This document shows, piece after piece, positions 1 through 7,798 of a stretch of 64,000 nucleotides of DNA (position 1 is its first letter; each line of letters starts with the position of its first letter). The notes beneath the pieces are model-generated. The model ran no database searches. It had not been told where the DNA came from and was given only the letters and a program-made list of their open reading frames with translations. The stretch spans positions 1 through 64,000 of the forward strand of contig JAFUAO010000041.1 of assembly GCA_017460665.1 (NCBI GenBank), given 5' to 3'. Source of the stretch: Ruminococcus sp. (GTDB taxonomy: Bacteria; Bacillota; Clostridia; Oscillospirales; Ruminococcaceae). The position numbers and the translations under genes were made by a program.

Positions 1-219
1 TGCAGTAAAAAAGCGAATGACCAATGTACCAATGATGATGATAATGGGTACGGTCAGATCGTGAATCGACCATTCTTTGTAGTATAACTTTGAGATCGAC
101 TGCGCTACGGCGATCACCATGACCGTATTCAGCGCAAGCTCAAGCCATTGCAAAATGATGTTTCCCACGATGTATTTCTTACTTTCGGGACATAGCTGTG
201 TTAGGCGTTTATCGAACAT
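1..219 (-). CDS. ABC transporter permease/ATPase, N-terminal part (cut by window edge)
   Basis: The 73 visible codons start at an ATG at 217-219 preceded by GGAGGTG. They read MFDKRLTQLCPESKKYIV, then a hydrophobic stretch with Gln/Trp at its start (about residues 19-42) and a second one (about 55-72). This resembles the first transmembrane segments of a type-1 half-transporter (CydD/MsbA-like fused permease-ATPase). It lies 43 bases downstream of the FecE-type ATPase remnant, as often seen in iron or heme ABC loci, so a role in that system is plausible. The ATPase domain lies outside the window, so substrate and direction of transport cannot be judged. Confidence 0.6.
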   Translation of the reverse strand, partial: MFDKRLTQLCPESKKYIVGNIILQWLELALNTVMVIAVAQSISKLYYKEWSIHDLTVPIIIIIGTLVIRFFTA

Positions 220-262
220 CGCCCACCTCCGTTTTGCAGTATATATGGAGATCAGGCTGCCT

Positions 263-763
263 TCAATAGACAGCCTTATCTCTTCCGATCGGCATGATGA
301 ACGGCTTTCCGTCAAGCTGCGAGATCTGCAGATCAACACCGTAGACCTCTCGCATCAATTCTGATGTTATGATCTTCTGCGGCTCACCCTGTGCGCATAT
401 TTTTCCGTCCTTCATAGCGGTGATCTCGTCACTGTAGTATAACGATTGATTTATGTCGTGCAGTACCATAATGATCGTCATTCCGTACTGCTCATTCAGT
501 GTGCGGACAAGTTTCAGTATCTCAAGCTGATAGCGAATATCGAGGTAGGTGGTTGGCTCGTCAAGAAACAGAATTTTTGTTTCCTGAGCAAGCGCCATAG
601 CAATCCACACTCTCTGCCGCTGACCGCCTGATAATTTCGATACCGGCTTGTCCCTGTGTTTCGTAATATTGGTTATCTGCATTGCTGTTTCGATCATTTC
701 CTCATCTTTTTTGGTGTCGGAGGAAATGCCAAAGCTCTGGTGCGGTGTTCTGCCATAGACCAT
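263..763 (-). pseudogene. Iron-siderophore/heme ABC transporter ATPase, 3' remnant (FecE/FepC type)
   Basis: The reading frame matches the second half of a FecE/FepC ATPase. It begins at VYGRTPHQSFG and contains the ABC signature LSGGQRQRVWIAMALAQ, Walker B KILFLDEPTTYLD and the H-loop VLHDI, then the usual C-terminus. The first roughly 90-100 residues, including Walker A and the Q-loop, are missing. Upstream of about 763 the sequence is the tail of the NEAT-like gene instead. Without a P-loop it cannot hydrolyse ATP, so it is called a pseudogene. The remaining codons are intact, which suggests a recent deletion. Confidence 0.85.
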
Positions 764-2082
764 GCAGGAACAAAATAGGTATTGAATGAGTCCTTTGTGT
801 AGATCTTTCTCGAATCTATATTTGTATCGCAGGTGTTGATGCACTTTTCAAATATCGGTTCGAGCTTGGTAAGATCAAGGTCTCTCTCCGCCGGAAGAAC
901 ATCTTCTGCTGTCTCAGTTGTCTTTACAGGCGCAGAGAGCATGACGTTTGTCGTATTAAATCCATTGTCCGAGCCTGCAACGCCCTTGTCATAGAACGAA
1001 TCCATGATGTCACTGCAAAAACCGAGTTGTACTGTATTATCTTCCTGGATACTATCAGTAACATCGAGAGTTACATTCTTGATGTACTTGATACCGTTCT
1101 GCAAAACGGTAGGTTCTACCATTGCACGAAGCTCCTCGTCGCTCATATCCACGCCCATACCTGCATACAGTGTCTTTGCAAGGTCGAATGTGAAATCCTT
1201 TACATAGTCGTCGTCAAAATATTCTGTAACGATACCGGGGATAGAAACTCCGTAAACCGGATGATCGCCCACAGTGCTCTTGCTCAGATCCATTGCATAG
1301 ATCTTGTTGCAGAAAGCAGGAGAATACATCACAATACCGGTATTGAAGGTCAGATTAAAGTAATATTTTCCGTCCTTGACGATCAGCTTTGCCTTGCGGT
1401 ACATGGTATTTGCAGCCATTGAAAGCGAACGTTTTTCCACGTTCTGGAACATGGAAAGACCAACATCATAAACGCCGTCCTCCAAGGCACTGAAGTCAGC
1501 GGCCTTAGAGTTTTCCATGATGATGAGTCTGGTGGCATTTACCTTTCCGTCTGTTTCATCACCTTCTGTAACATCGCTTAAAGAGTCATAAGGCAATGTG
1601 AATGTGATAGTATTGCCGCTTATCTCAACATCATTTATAAGATAAGCAACAGTATCTACAAACATTGTCTTTCCATTGAAAGCGTAGCAAACAGAAACGC
1701 CTCCGCTCAGGTCCCAGCTGTCAGGAAGTTCATAAGTGATCTTCAGATCGCCCTTATATTCATAATCGGCATTTTCTTGATCCTTAAGATCAATATCAGC
1801 TGTAAAACCGTTGTCACCCTGTACAAGTGAAAGCATTGGTTTAACGTTAGAAGCCTCCGTCCACTCTGGCAGGTCATTATCCGCAAACCAGCTCTCTGTC
1901 ACCTCAACGCTTGCCGCTGCGAAAGCCTCGTCCTCGGTCGAAATGCTGATATTGCCGTTGGTCAGCGCAGTATCTGCCGCATAAGCGCAAAGAGAGGCCG
2001 CCGGTGAGCTGTACACAGCGGGAACTGCTCCTACGCACATTGCCAGTGCCGCCGCTCCGGCGAGCACACGTTTCATTTTCAT
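694..2082 (-). CDS. Secreted NEAT-like iron/heme-binding protein, C-terminus replaced by deletion
   Basis: The start is the ATG at 2080-2082 (MKMKRVLAGAAALAM), preceded by AGGAGG; an in-frame ATG at 2124 has no such site. A signal peptide spans about residues 1-35. Around residues 195-255 the pattern DGVYDVGLSMFQ ... SMAANTMYRKAKLIVKDG resembles the NEAT fold used by Gram-positive bacteria to bind heme or siderophores. Near the end, LEPIFEKC ... YTKDSFNTYF resembles a FIVAR-like helical repeat. After about residue 440 the frame runs into the ATPase remnant read out of frame and ends in Arg/Lys-rich junk, so any sorting signal or membrane anchor is lost. The NEAT assignment is by pattern and needs a profile search. 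Confidence 0.65.
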   Translation of the reverse strand: MKMKRVLAGAAALAMCVGAVPAVYSSPAASLCAYAADTALTNGNISISTEDEAFAAASVEVTESWFADNDLPEWTEASNVKPMLSLVQGDNGFTADIDLKDQENADYEYKGDLKITYELPDSWDLSGGVSVCYAFNGKTMFVDTVAYLINDVEISGNTITFTLPYDSLSDVTEGDETDGKVNATRLIIMENSKAADFSALEDGVYDVGLSMFQNVEKRSLSMAANTMYRKAKLIVKDGKYYFNLTFNTGIVMYSPAFCNKIYAMDLSKSTVGDHPVYGVSIPGIVTEYFDDDYVKDFTFDLAKTLYAGMGVDMSDEELRAMVEPTVLQNGIKYIKNVTLDVTDSIQEDNTVQLGFCSDIMDSFYDKGVAGSDNGFNTTNVMLSAPVKTTETAEDVLPAERDLDLTKLEPIFEKCINTCDTNIDSRKIYTKDSFNTYFVPAWSMAEHRTRALAFPPTPKKMRK

Positions 2083-2103
2083 AATGATCGTTCCTCCTAG
2101 TCT

Positions 2104-2119
2104 GTTAGCTATAGCTAAC
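2104..2119 (-). promoter_or_regulatory. 16-bp palindromic operator upstream of the NEAT-like gene
   Basis: GTTAGCTATAGCTAAC is a perfect palindrome lying 22 bases upstream of the NEAT-like start codon. Its core TTAGC-N4-GCTAA recurs in the promoter of the neighbouring winged-helix regulator (3378-3391). A related odd-spaced palindrome TAGGC-A-GCCTA lies nearby at about 2153-2163. It probably binds that regulator. Confidence 0.7.
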
Positions 2120-2232
2120 GCCAAGTTATTTTGATTTTGGTTTGTATTCTTTTAGGCAGCCTATTCGTCAGCAGTTTTCAGCCATTTAGGTAGTCTCTGC
2201 TAACTTTCATAAATAAGTATATCACATCTTCC

Positions 2233-2384
2233 CGAAAATTACAAGGATCCTATCGTCGCAAAATTGCTTCGTCGATCGTCTATTATCAATAAATATCGGC
2301 TGACCTAAAGTTCGCCGCTTGTTTATAATGCTACAAAAACGCCGTTTTCGTCGAAGCAAATTTGCGACGTTTCTGAAATTTTCG
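2233..2384. repeat. Long imperfect inverted repeat (MITE-like) in the intergenic region
   Basis: Positions 2255-2274 and 2349-2368 are inverted copies of about 20 bases with two mismatches (GTCGCAAAATTGCTTCGTCG against GTCGCAAATTTGCTTCGACG). The similarity extends outward to CGAAAATT at 2233-2240 and AATTTTCG at 2377-2384. The arms bracket about 74 bases with no coding content. The structure could be a small non-autonomous mobile element or a large RNA hairpin. No target-site duplication was identified. Confidence 0.5.
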
Positions 2385-2437
2385 TGAGGTTGGACATATA
2401 TCAACATGATCCTTGCAGCGGCTTTTGTGCAAAACGA

Positions 2438-2463
2438 ACAAGACCGGATATTTCCGGTCTTGT
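2438..2463 (-). terminator. Hairpin terminator after the winged-helix regulator
   Basis: CAAGACCGGA (2439-2448), a four-base loop and TCCGGTCTTG (2453-2462) form a 10-bp stem 18 bases past the stop codon of the regulator. Only a short interrupted T-run follows on the minus strand, so it may be leaky. Confidence 0.6.
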
Positions 2464-2480
2464 GGTCCTGGATATGGCGA

Positions 2481-3356
2481 TCAGTGTAGGTAGACTGTGA
2501 GCATAGCCCGCATATTTCGTACAGCACCATTTGCATCTGTCATGCCGCCGTTAGAACAGGTGGCACTGATCTCGATGCTGCCCATCAAAACTCTGCTGGC
2601 TATATCTTCACCAAGGCATACGAACTGAAAATCATCTATCGGGATCTTCAGCGTATCGTTTTCGATCTGAACGGGAACATACCTATTCCCGTTCCAGTAC
2701 ATAAAGTTGAACGGCTTTCCTGCTATGGGTCTTGCAGTATGGACCATAGGATCGCTAAAGGTCCTGTTCATGGTCATCATCATCGGGAACAAAACGACAT
2801 ATCCCTTTCCTTTATGCACCCTTACTTCACAGCTCCGTTTGAACGCATCGTTTGCCATAGAGACATTCGTGTGAGGCGTCATCGGATCATCTTCTAATTT
2901 GTGCAGCATACACGGCAGAACGAAAAATCCCTCGTCTATCTTTCTTGCGAGCTGTGTCCCGTTGAACGACTCCGATTTGTTGAAATAGCTCTTTGTCTTG
3001 TAGTGCTGATCTATTTTTTCGATAGCATCGAAGAGAGAGTATGGGCAATTGAGCGCCCATGTAAGTGCGATCCCGTTTATATCTGCGCTGTTCACACCTT
3101 CGTAGGATAAATGAGCCTTAGCGATCTCGATCCTTGTTGTGATATCCTTGGCTGCGCTCCTGCCTTCGTCAGTAAGAGTCAGTCTTCTCGGGTCTTCTCT
3201 GTTGATCAGTCCCATTTCGCTCAGTGACTCTCCGATCCTGCTGACCTCGTATTTCTTCATACCTTTGTCTCTTGCGTACTCAGCATATTTCAGCGTCATG
3301 TTGTCTGATGAATAAAAGGCAAGGAGCAGACTGGCCTGCTGTTCAGTTAGCTGCAT
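2481..3356 (-). CDS. Winged-helix transcriptional regulator of the iron/heme locus
   Basis: The N-terminal 80 residues (MQLTEQQASLLLAFYSSD ... LSEMGLINREDPRRLTLTDEG) have the helix-turn-helix plus wing layout of MarR/DtxR-like proteins. The remaining 210 residues are a domain I do not recognise, rich in Phe, Met and Cys (for example GYVVLFPMMMTMNRTF). The start ATG is preceded by AGGAGG. Its promoter carries a TTAGC-N4-GCTAA palindrome at the start of transcription, and the same palindrome sits upstream of the adjacent NEAT-like gene. Autoregulation and control of that gene are therefore likely. Metal, heme or redox sensing is inference only; no canonical DtxR metal-site pattern was confirmed. 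Confidence 0.6.
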   Translation of the reverse strand: MQLTEQQASLLLAFYSSDNMTLKYAEYARDKGMKKYEVSRIGESLSEMGLINREDPRRLTLTDEGRSAAKDITTRIEIAKAHLSYEGVNSADINGIALTWALNCPYSLFDAIEKIDQHYKTKSYFNKSESFNGTQLARKIDEGFFVLPCMLHKLEDDPMTPHTNVSMANDAFKRSCEVRVHKGKGYVVLFPMMMTMNRTFSDPMVHTARPIAGKPFNFMYWNGNRYVPVQIENDTLKIPIDDFQFVCLGEDIASRVLMGSIEISATCSNGGMTDANGAVRNMRAMLTVYLH

Positions 3357-3377
3357 TTGCGGATCCTCCTATCGGTA

Positions 3378-3422
3378 TTAGCATTTGCTAACTATTATAG
3401 CACGGGTGTTTGGAAAAGTCAA
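3378..3422 (-). promoter_or_regulatory. Promoter with overlapping operator for the winged-helix regulator
   Basis: On the minus strand, TTGACT (3417-3422), a 17-base spacer and TATAAT (3394-3399) form a near-consensus promoter. The inverted repeat TTAGC-N4-GCTAA (3378-3391) begins two bases past the -10 box and covers the expected start site. A repressor bound there would block initiation. Confidence 0.8.
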
Positions 3423-3550
3423 GGCGGAGCAGTGGATCTGGACAGACCGCTCTATCCAAGTTTCGCCTCCTTCCTTCATCTGCGAAATTTTTGCCTTGAC
3501 ATAAAACTCCCCATAGAGACCGCACACTTTGCAGATGTTTGGCTGTTCCC

Positions 3551-3579
3551 TTGACAAAAAATAGAAAATATGCTAAACT
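3551..3579 (+). promoter_or_regulatory. Promoter of the RNase P RNA gene
   Basis: TTGACA at 3551-3556, a 17-base spacer and TAAACT at 3574-3579. The mature RNA starts about 6-8 bases downstream. Confidence 0.75.
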
Positions 3580-3584
3580 GTAAC

Positions 3585-3927
3585 TGTGAGCAGACTATGC
3601 GGCAGCATGGACGCTTTAGTTCATGAGGAAAGTCCGAGCATCACAGAGCAGGGTAGCTGCTAACGGCAGCCGAGGGCGACCTTAGGGCAAGTGCAACAGA
3701 GATATACTGCCTCTTTTGAGGTGATGGTGGAAAGGCGAGGTAAGAGCTCACCAGAGTGCGGGAGACCGTACTGCTATGTAAACCCTACCCGGTGCAACGT
3801 CTATTGGTACTTCATATCTCAACGTCTGCTCGGCGGATATGGAGTAATGACGGCTTGAGCCCGCCGGCGACAGCGGGAGTAGATAAATTGCCGCACTCGA
3901 CAGAACTCGGCTTATCGGTCTGGTCAC
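3585..3927 (+). ncRNA. rnpB: RNase P RNA
   Basis: This is the catalytic RNA that removes 5' leaders from pre-tRNAs. The universally conserved GAGGAAAGTCCGAGC core lies at 3638-3652, GAGGGCGACC follows a short stem, and ACAGAACTCGGCTTAT (about 3899-3914) is the usual 3' partner. The 5' end GTGAGCAGAC can pair with the 3' end GTCTGGTCAC to close helix P1. A strong promoter precedes it and an intrinsic terminator follows. Ends are estimated from P1 to within a few bases. Confidence 0.95.
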
Positions 3928-3935
3928 ATCAAAGG

Positions 3936-3962
3936 AGCGCACAGTGTGCGCTTTTTTCTTTT
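3936..3962 (+). terminator. Intrinsic terminator of rnpB
   Basis: AGCGCAC, loop AGT, GTGCGCT, followed by TTTTTTCTTTT. Confidence 0.85.
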
Positions 3963-3993
3963 GCAGGGAAGGCTCGGCCTACAGTTACACATC

Positions 3994-4023
3994 AAAAAGG
4001 ACACCCAAAACGGGTGTCCTTTT
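3994..4023 (-). terminator. Terminator of the GH3-GNAT transcript (possibly bidirectional)
   Basis: GGACACCC (3999-4006) and GGGTGTCC (4012-4019) form an 8-bp stem flanked by A-rich and T-rich runs. It lies just past the GNAT stop codon on the minus strand. Confidence 0.85.
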
Positions 4024-4026
4024 CGT

Positions 4027-4512
4027 TTACAGCTTTCGCTGAAGATAACCGCAGGTGAAGGGGAAGAAGTCGAATTTCTCGGTGGAGGTGTGCTCAAAGC
4101 CCTTGCTCTCATACCAGCGGCGCAGACGCTCGTTCTCCTGGATGATGCTGATCTTCATCTGAGAGAAGCCGGCTTTTTTCGCCCGTGAGAACGAGTCCTC
4201 CAGCAGGCGGCTCCCGATGCCGAGGTGTCTGTGCTCCGGCAGCACGCAGAGACTGCCCAGCTCGCACTCCCTGTCGCTCTGAGGGAACAGCGAGTAGAAC
4301 CCGATGATCTTGCCGTCGCTGTCCACCCAAGCGGCCATGAGGCGCTGCTGGACGTCGAGCTGGTAGAAGAGCCTGTTCTCATCAGTGGAGAAGGCCGTGA
4401 ACCGAGGAGCGTTCTCCTGGGTAAGGCCGAATTCCTCGGCGACCGTGAGGAAGCTCTCACGGATCACCTGCACACATTCCGGGACAAGGGTCCCGTCGAT
4501 GACCTTTATCAT
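4027..4512 (-). CDS. GNAT-family N-acetyltransferase
   Basis: The 161-residue protein has the standard single GNAT domain. The acetyl-CoA binding signature appears as LCVLPEHRHLGIGSRLLEDSF (the QxxGxG/A-type loop is RHLGIG), followed by a helix and then ISIIQENERLRRWYESKGFEHT, the usual C-terminal motif in which the Tyr near the loop can act as general acid. The substrate cannot be told from sequence. It starts 16 bases after the GH3 stop codon and ends at a strong terminator, so it is probably the last gene of that transcript. Confidence 0.9.
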   Translation of the reverse strand: MIKVIDGTLVPECVQVIRESFLTVAEEFGLTQENAPRFTAFSTDENRLFYQLDVQQRLMAAWVDSDGKIIGFYSLFPQSDRECELGSLCVLPEHRHLGIGSRLLEDSFSRAKKAGFSQMKISIIQENERLRRWYESKGFEHTSTEKFDFFPFTCGYLQRKL

Positions 4513-4528
4513 ATGGCACCGCCCTTTC

Positions 4529-6796
4529 TCAGTCCGAGAACTCTTGGTTTATGGCCTGACAGATCTGGGCGATGTCCTCGTGAGTGACCTTTCCGCCGGA
4601 GAAGCTGACCATGACGTGGAGGGGGTTGTCCCTGAGCTGAGCCTCCATCATGAGCTTAGTGGCCTCGCCCAGCTCAGACATATCGCTCTCCATATTCATA
4701 GCGCTGATGTAGTCGTCGATGAGCTTCTGGATATGTGGCCTAGCCTTCTCGTTGTCCAAAATATCGCCCATTGTGGTGTTGGGATCGGCCCGGAAGGGAA
4801 GAGCCTCCTGAGAGACCATAGTGACGGTCCTGCTCAGTCTTATGTCACGGGAGGAGCTGCCGATCAGGATCTGGAAGTCGCCGCTCTCGGCGAACCAGTC
4901 GTGGATCTTCTCGCTGTAGAAGGTGAAGGAGCGTCTGTCAAGGCGGAACACCACCTCTCTGGACTGGCCGGGCTCAAGATAGATCTTCTCGAAGCCCTTG
5001 AGCTCCTTGACCGGCCTGATCACCGAGCTCTTGCAGTCGCTGACGTAGAGCTGTACCGCTTCACGTCCGGCCATATCTCCGGTATTTTTGACAGTCAGCC
5101 TGACCTCCAAGCCCTCATCGGGTGAGAAGCTGTCGGCGTTGACCCTCAGATCGCTGTACTCAAAAGTGGTGTAGGACAGTCCGAAGCCGAAGGGGAACAG
5201 CACGTCCATATCCTTGTAGTCATAGTATCGGTATCCCACGAAGATCCCCTCGTTGTACTCCACCAGATCGCCCTCGCCGGGGAAATTGAGGAAAGAGGGG
5301 TTGTCGGAGAGCTTTTTGGGGAAGGTCTCTGCCAGCTTTCCGCTGGGGCTCTCCTCACCGAAGAGGATCCGGCACTGAGCCTCGCCTACGGCCTGACCGC
5401 CCAGGTAGCATTCCAAAACGGCCTTTACCCGGCTCAGCCAGGGCATCTCAACAGGTGAGCCGTTGTGGAGGACCACAACGGTATTTGGCTGCACGTCGCA
5501 GATCCGCTCGATGAGCTCGTTCTGGCAGGAGGGGATCCCCATGTGAGTGCGGTCGAAGCCCTCTGACTCGAAAAGGTCCGTAAGACCGGCAAAAACAACA
5601 GCGATCTCGCTCTGGGCGGCAAGCTCCACCGCCTCATCGAGGAGAGCCTGATCAGTGACGTCCTCGTCGGTGCGGTAGCCCTGAGCGTAGCCCACCTTGG
5701 TGTACTTTTCGGAGGCTGACAGTGCGTCCGTCACCTTGAAGGAGTTGATATGGGAGCTGCCTCCGCCCTGATAGCGGGGCGTTTCGGCGAATTTTCCGAT
5801 GAAGGCGATCTTCCTTCCCTTGTCAAGGGGAAGGATCCTGTCCTGGTTTTTCAGCAGCACCATGCACTGAGCGGAGATCTCTGCTGAGAGCTCATGGTCG
5901 GCGTCCTTGTCCCAGACTGCGCTCTCGTCCCTGCCGGAGAGATAGCGCTCAACGATAGTAAGGATCCTCTCGCAGGCCAGATCCAAGGCCTCCTCTGGGA
6001 GCTGTCCGACTTTGACCGCCTCCACCAGCCTTGCGTCGTTGACGCCGCCGCTGGAGGGCATCTCCAGATCCAGTCCGGCCGGGAGCCCCTTGACCCTGTC
6101 GCTGACTGCGCCCCAGTCGCTGACGACGAAGCCGCCGAAGCCCCACTTCTCCCGGAGGATCTCGGTCAAAGACCAAGGGTTTTCCGAGGAATAAACGCCG
6201 TTCACCTTATTATAGGAGCACATCACCGTCCAGGGCTGAGCCTCCTTCACGGCAGTCTCGAAGGCCGCCAGATAGATCTCATGGAGGGCCCGCTCTGAGA
6301 TCTGAGCGCTGACGCTCATGCGGCGGTTCTCCTGATTATTGGCCAGAAAATGCTTGAGGCTGGTGCCCACGTTCCTGCTCTGAACGCCTTTGATATGGCT
6401 CGCAGCGATGTTGGAGGCGAGGTAGGGGTCCTCGGAGAAATACTCGAAATTTCGTCCGCAGAGAGGTGAGCGCTTGATGTTTGCGCCGGGGCCGAGGATA
6501 ACGCCTACGTCCTCGGCCTGACACTCATTGCCCAGAGCCTCTCCCAGCCGGAAGATCAGGTCCTTGTCGAAGGAGCAGGCCAGTGCGCAGGCCGCCGGGA
6601 AGCATACCGCCTTGATGCTCTGGTTGAAATTGTCAGAGGAAAGATCCTGCTTGCGGAGACCGTGAGGGCCGTCGCTGACCATCATCTGGGGGATACCAAG
6701 GCGCTCCACCGCCTTAGTGTGCCAGAAATCGGCTCCTGAGCAGAGAGAAGCCATCTCCTCAAGGGTCATTTGTGAGATGAGATTTTTGATGTCCAT
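4529..6796 (-). CDS. Glycoside hydrolase family 3 (beta-glucosidase type), cytoplasmic
   Basis: The 755-residue protein starts at the ATG at 6794-6796 (MDIKNLISQMTLEEM), preceded by AAGGAGG; an upstream in-frame ATG at 6832 lacks one. There is no signal peptide. The TIM-barrel domain carries the GH3 substrate motif KHF (149-151) and the nucleophile Asp227 in VVSDWG. The second alpha/beta domain and a C-terminal fibronectin-III-like domain (about 620-710) follow, giving the BglX-type length. The likely role is cleaving imported cello-oligosaccharides or other beta-glycosides to monomers, complementing the secreted cellulase and hemicellulases nearby. Exact glycoside preference is unknown. A near-palindrome CTGTGA-N4-TCACAG lies just upstream. 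Confidence 0.93.
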   Translation of the reverse strand: MDIKNLISQMTLEEMASLCSGADFWHTKAVERLGIPQMMVSDGPHGLRKQDLSSDNFNQSIKAVCFPAACALACSFDKDLIFRLGEALGNECQAEDVGVILGPGANIKRSPLCGRNFEYFSEDPYLASNIAASHIKGVQSRNVGTSLKHFLANNQENRRMSVSAQISERALHEIYLAAFETAVKEAQPWTVMCSYNKVNGVYSSENPWSLTEILREKWGFGGFVVSDWGAVSDRVKGLPAGLDLEMPSSGGVNDARLVEAVKVGQLPEEALDLACERILTIVERYLSGRDESAVWDKDADHELSAEISAQCMVLLKNQDRILPLDKGRKIAFIGKFAETPRYQGGGSSHINSFKVTDALSASEKYTKVGYAQGYRTDEDVTDQALLDEAVELAAQSEIAVVFAGLTDLFESEGFDRTHMGIPSCQNELIERICDVQPNTVVVLHNGSPVEMPWLSRVKAVLECYLGGQAVGEAQCRILFGEESPSGKLAETFPKKLSDNPSFLNFPGEGDLVEYNEGIFVGYRYYDYKDMDVLFPFGFGLSYTTFEYSDLRVNADSFSPDEGLEVRLTVKNTGDMAGREAVQLYVSDCKSSVIRPVKELKGFEKIYLEPGQSREVVFRLDRRSFTFYSEKIHDWFAESGDFQILIGSSSRDIRLSRTVTMVSQEALPFRADPNTTMGDILDNEKARPHIQKLIDDYISAMNMESDMSELGEATKLMMEAQLRDNPLHVMVSFSGGKVTHEDIAQICQAINQEFSD

Positions 6797-6818
6797 ATTG
6801 ACCTCCTTGTAAAAATTC

Positions 6819-6834
6819 CTGTGATCGGTCACAG
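6819..6834 (-). promoter_or_regulatory. CTGTGA-N4-TCACAG inverted repeat before the GH3 gene
   Basis: The 6-4-6 inverted repeat lies 22 bases upstream of the GH3 start codon, between it and the end of the corrinoid adenosyltransferase gene. The half-sites resemble Crp/Fnr-type boxes, but its position near the ribosome binding site could equally mean an RNA hairpin. Confidence 0.4.
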
Positions 6835-6865
6835 CGAAGCTATGGCCGGCCTTCGATAGTTTTGG

Positions 6866-7375
6866 CTAAAATTCGATGCCACGGCGTGCCGGGACGCCCT
6901 TGTCATAGGGGTGGGCGAGGGCATGGATCTGGCTGATGTAGTCAGCCTTATCCAGAAAAAAACGGTCAGGATCCCTGCCGGTGAGGACCAGCTCGGCGGA
7001 GACAGGGAAGTCCTCCACGAAGCGCTTTGCCGCCTCATAGGTCAGGGTGCCGGTGGTGAGGGCGCCGAAGAACTCGTCCAGAACGATCATATCGAAGCCC
7101 TCCCTGAGAAGGCTCTCGGCCTCACGGAGCATACTGTCCTGAGCGAGGGCCGCTGCGGACTTCTCCTCAGGGCTCATCTCAAAGACGAACTTGCTGCACT
7201 CCTTGCAGCACCTGACCCGGATCCCCAGCTTTCTGAGCGGCCCTATCTCGGAGGAGGTGCCGTCCTTGAGGAACTGGAAAAAAGCGGCCTTCAAGCCTGC
7301 CCCTGCACACCGGACCGCAAGTCCGGCAGCAGCGGTGGTCTTGCCCTTGCCGTCGCCGCAGTAGATATGTATCAT
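6866..7375 (-). CDS. cobO: Corrinoid (cobalamin) ATP adenosyltransferase, CobO/BtuR type
   Basis: The enzyme transfers adenosyl from ATP to the cobalt of reduced corrinoids, giving adenosylcobalamin. The P-loop GDGKGKTTAAAG starts at residue 7 and the Walker-B-like IVLDEFFGAL is typical of CobA/CobO/BtuR. At 169 residues it has the family length, and the usual C-terminus (GVPARRGIEF) is present. The start is the ATG at 7373-7375 with GGGAGG upstream; a more distal ATG at 7408 is too early. Its own promoter lies at 7399-7427. The GH3 gene follows 69 bases downstream without a clear terminator, so read-through is possible, but no functional link is evident. Confidence 0.92.
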   Translation of the reverse strand: MIHIYCGDGKGKTTAAAGLAVRCAGAGLKAAFFQFLKDGTSSEIGPLRKLGIRVRCCKECSKFVFEMSPEEKSAAALAQDSMLREAESLLREGFDMIVLDEFFGALTTGTLTYEAAKRFVEDFPVSAELVLTGRDPDRFFLDKADYISQIHALAHPYDKGVPARRGIEF

Positions 7376-7398
7376 TCGCCACGCCTCCCTTTTTGAAC

Positions 7399-7427
7399 AG
7401 TATAACATAAATGCGGGGAAAAATCAA
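7399..7427 (-). promoter_or_regulatory. Promoter of cobO
   Basis: On the minus strand, TTGATT (7422-7427), 17 bases, TATACT (7399-7404). Confidence 0.7.
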
Positions 7428-7713
7428 CGGCTGAAAGAGGACTTTTCCGGTTAAGATAGTGCAAAAAATGGGAAGTAGCCATTTTCGTTCCCCCTGCACA
7501 GAAGGGCGAAAACCTTGCATAAAGTCATGATTTAATCTTGTTATAGGCATAATGAACACAGCCGGAAAATCGCTGTTGTATACATTTCACAAATCTAAAA
7601 TTCCGCAATTTTTGCTCTTTACGATCGGTTGATATTGTGGTATCATATACTAAAGGTGTATGCTCCCGTGGAAATGACCGGAGTTAATTATTTCATTTTA
7701 ATAAAAAAGATTC
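7428..7713. other. Intergenic stretch with no recognised gene
   Basis: This AT-rich DNA separates the divergent cobO and yerC promoters. I see no conserved RNA, no convincing small gene and no cobalamin riboswitch signature here. Confidence 0.6.
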
Positions 7714-7742
7714 TTTACTTTTGCGTGATAATGTGTTAAAAT
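7714..7742 (+). promoter_or_regulatory. Promoter of the yerC-GH9 operon
   Basis: TTTACT (7714-7719), 17 bases, TAAAAT (7737-7742). Transcription would start about 50 bases before the first gene. Confidence 0.6.
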
Positions 7743-7798
7743 GTAAAGTAGGAAATCGTTTCCCAAAAACGCCTTATGGCAGAATGGAGCATCATTAA

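Noticed and set aside
4109..6298. Several long open frames opposite the GNAT and GH3 genes
   Set aside because: They are antisense shadows produced by the GC-rich third codon positions and lack ribosome sites and recognisable domains.
7428..7713. Cobalamin riboswitch before cobO
   Set aside because: cobO is on the other strand with a promoter only 24-52 bases from its start codon, leaving no room for the aptamer, and no B12-box is visible.
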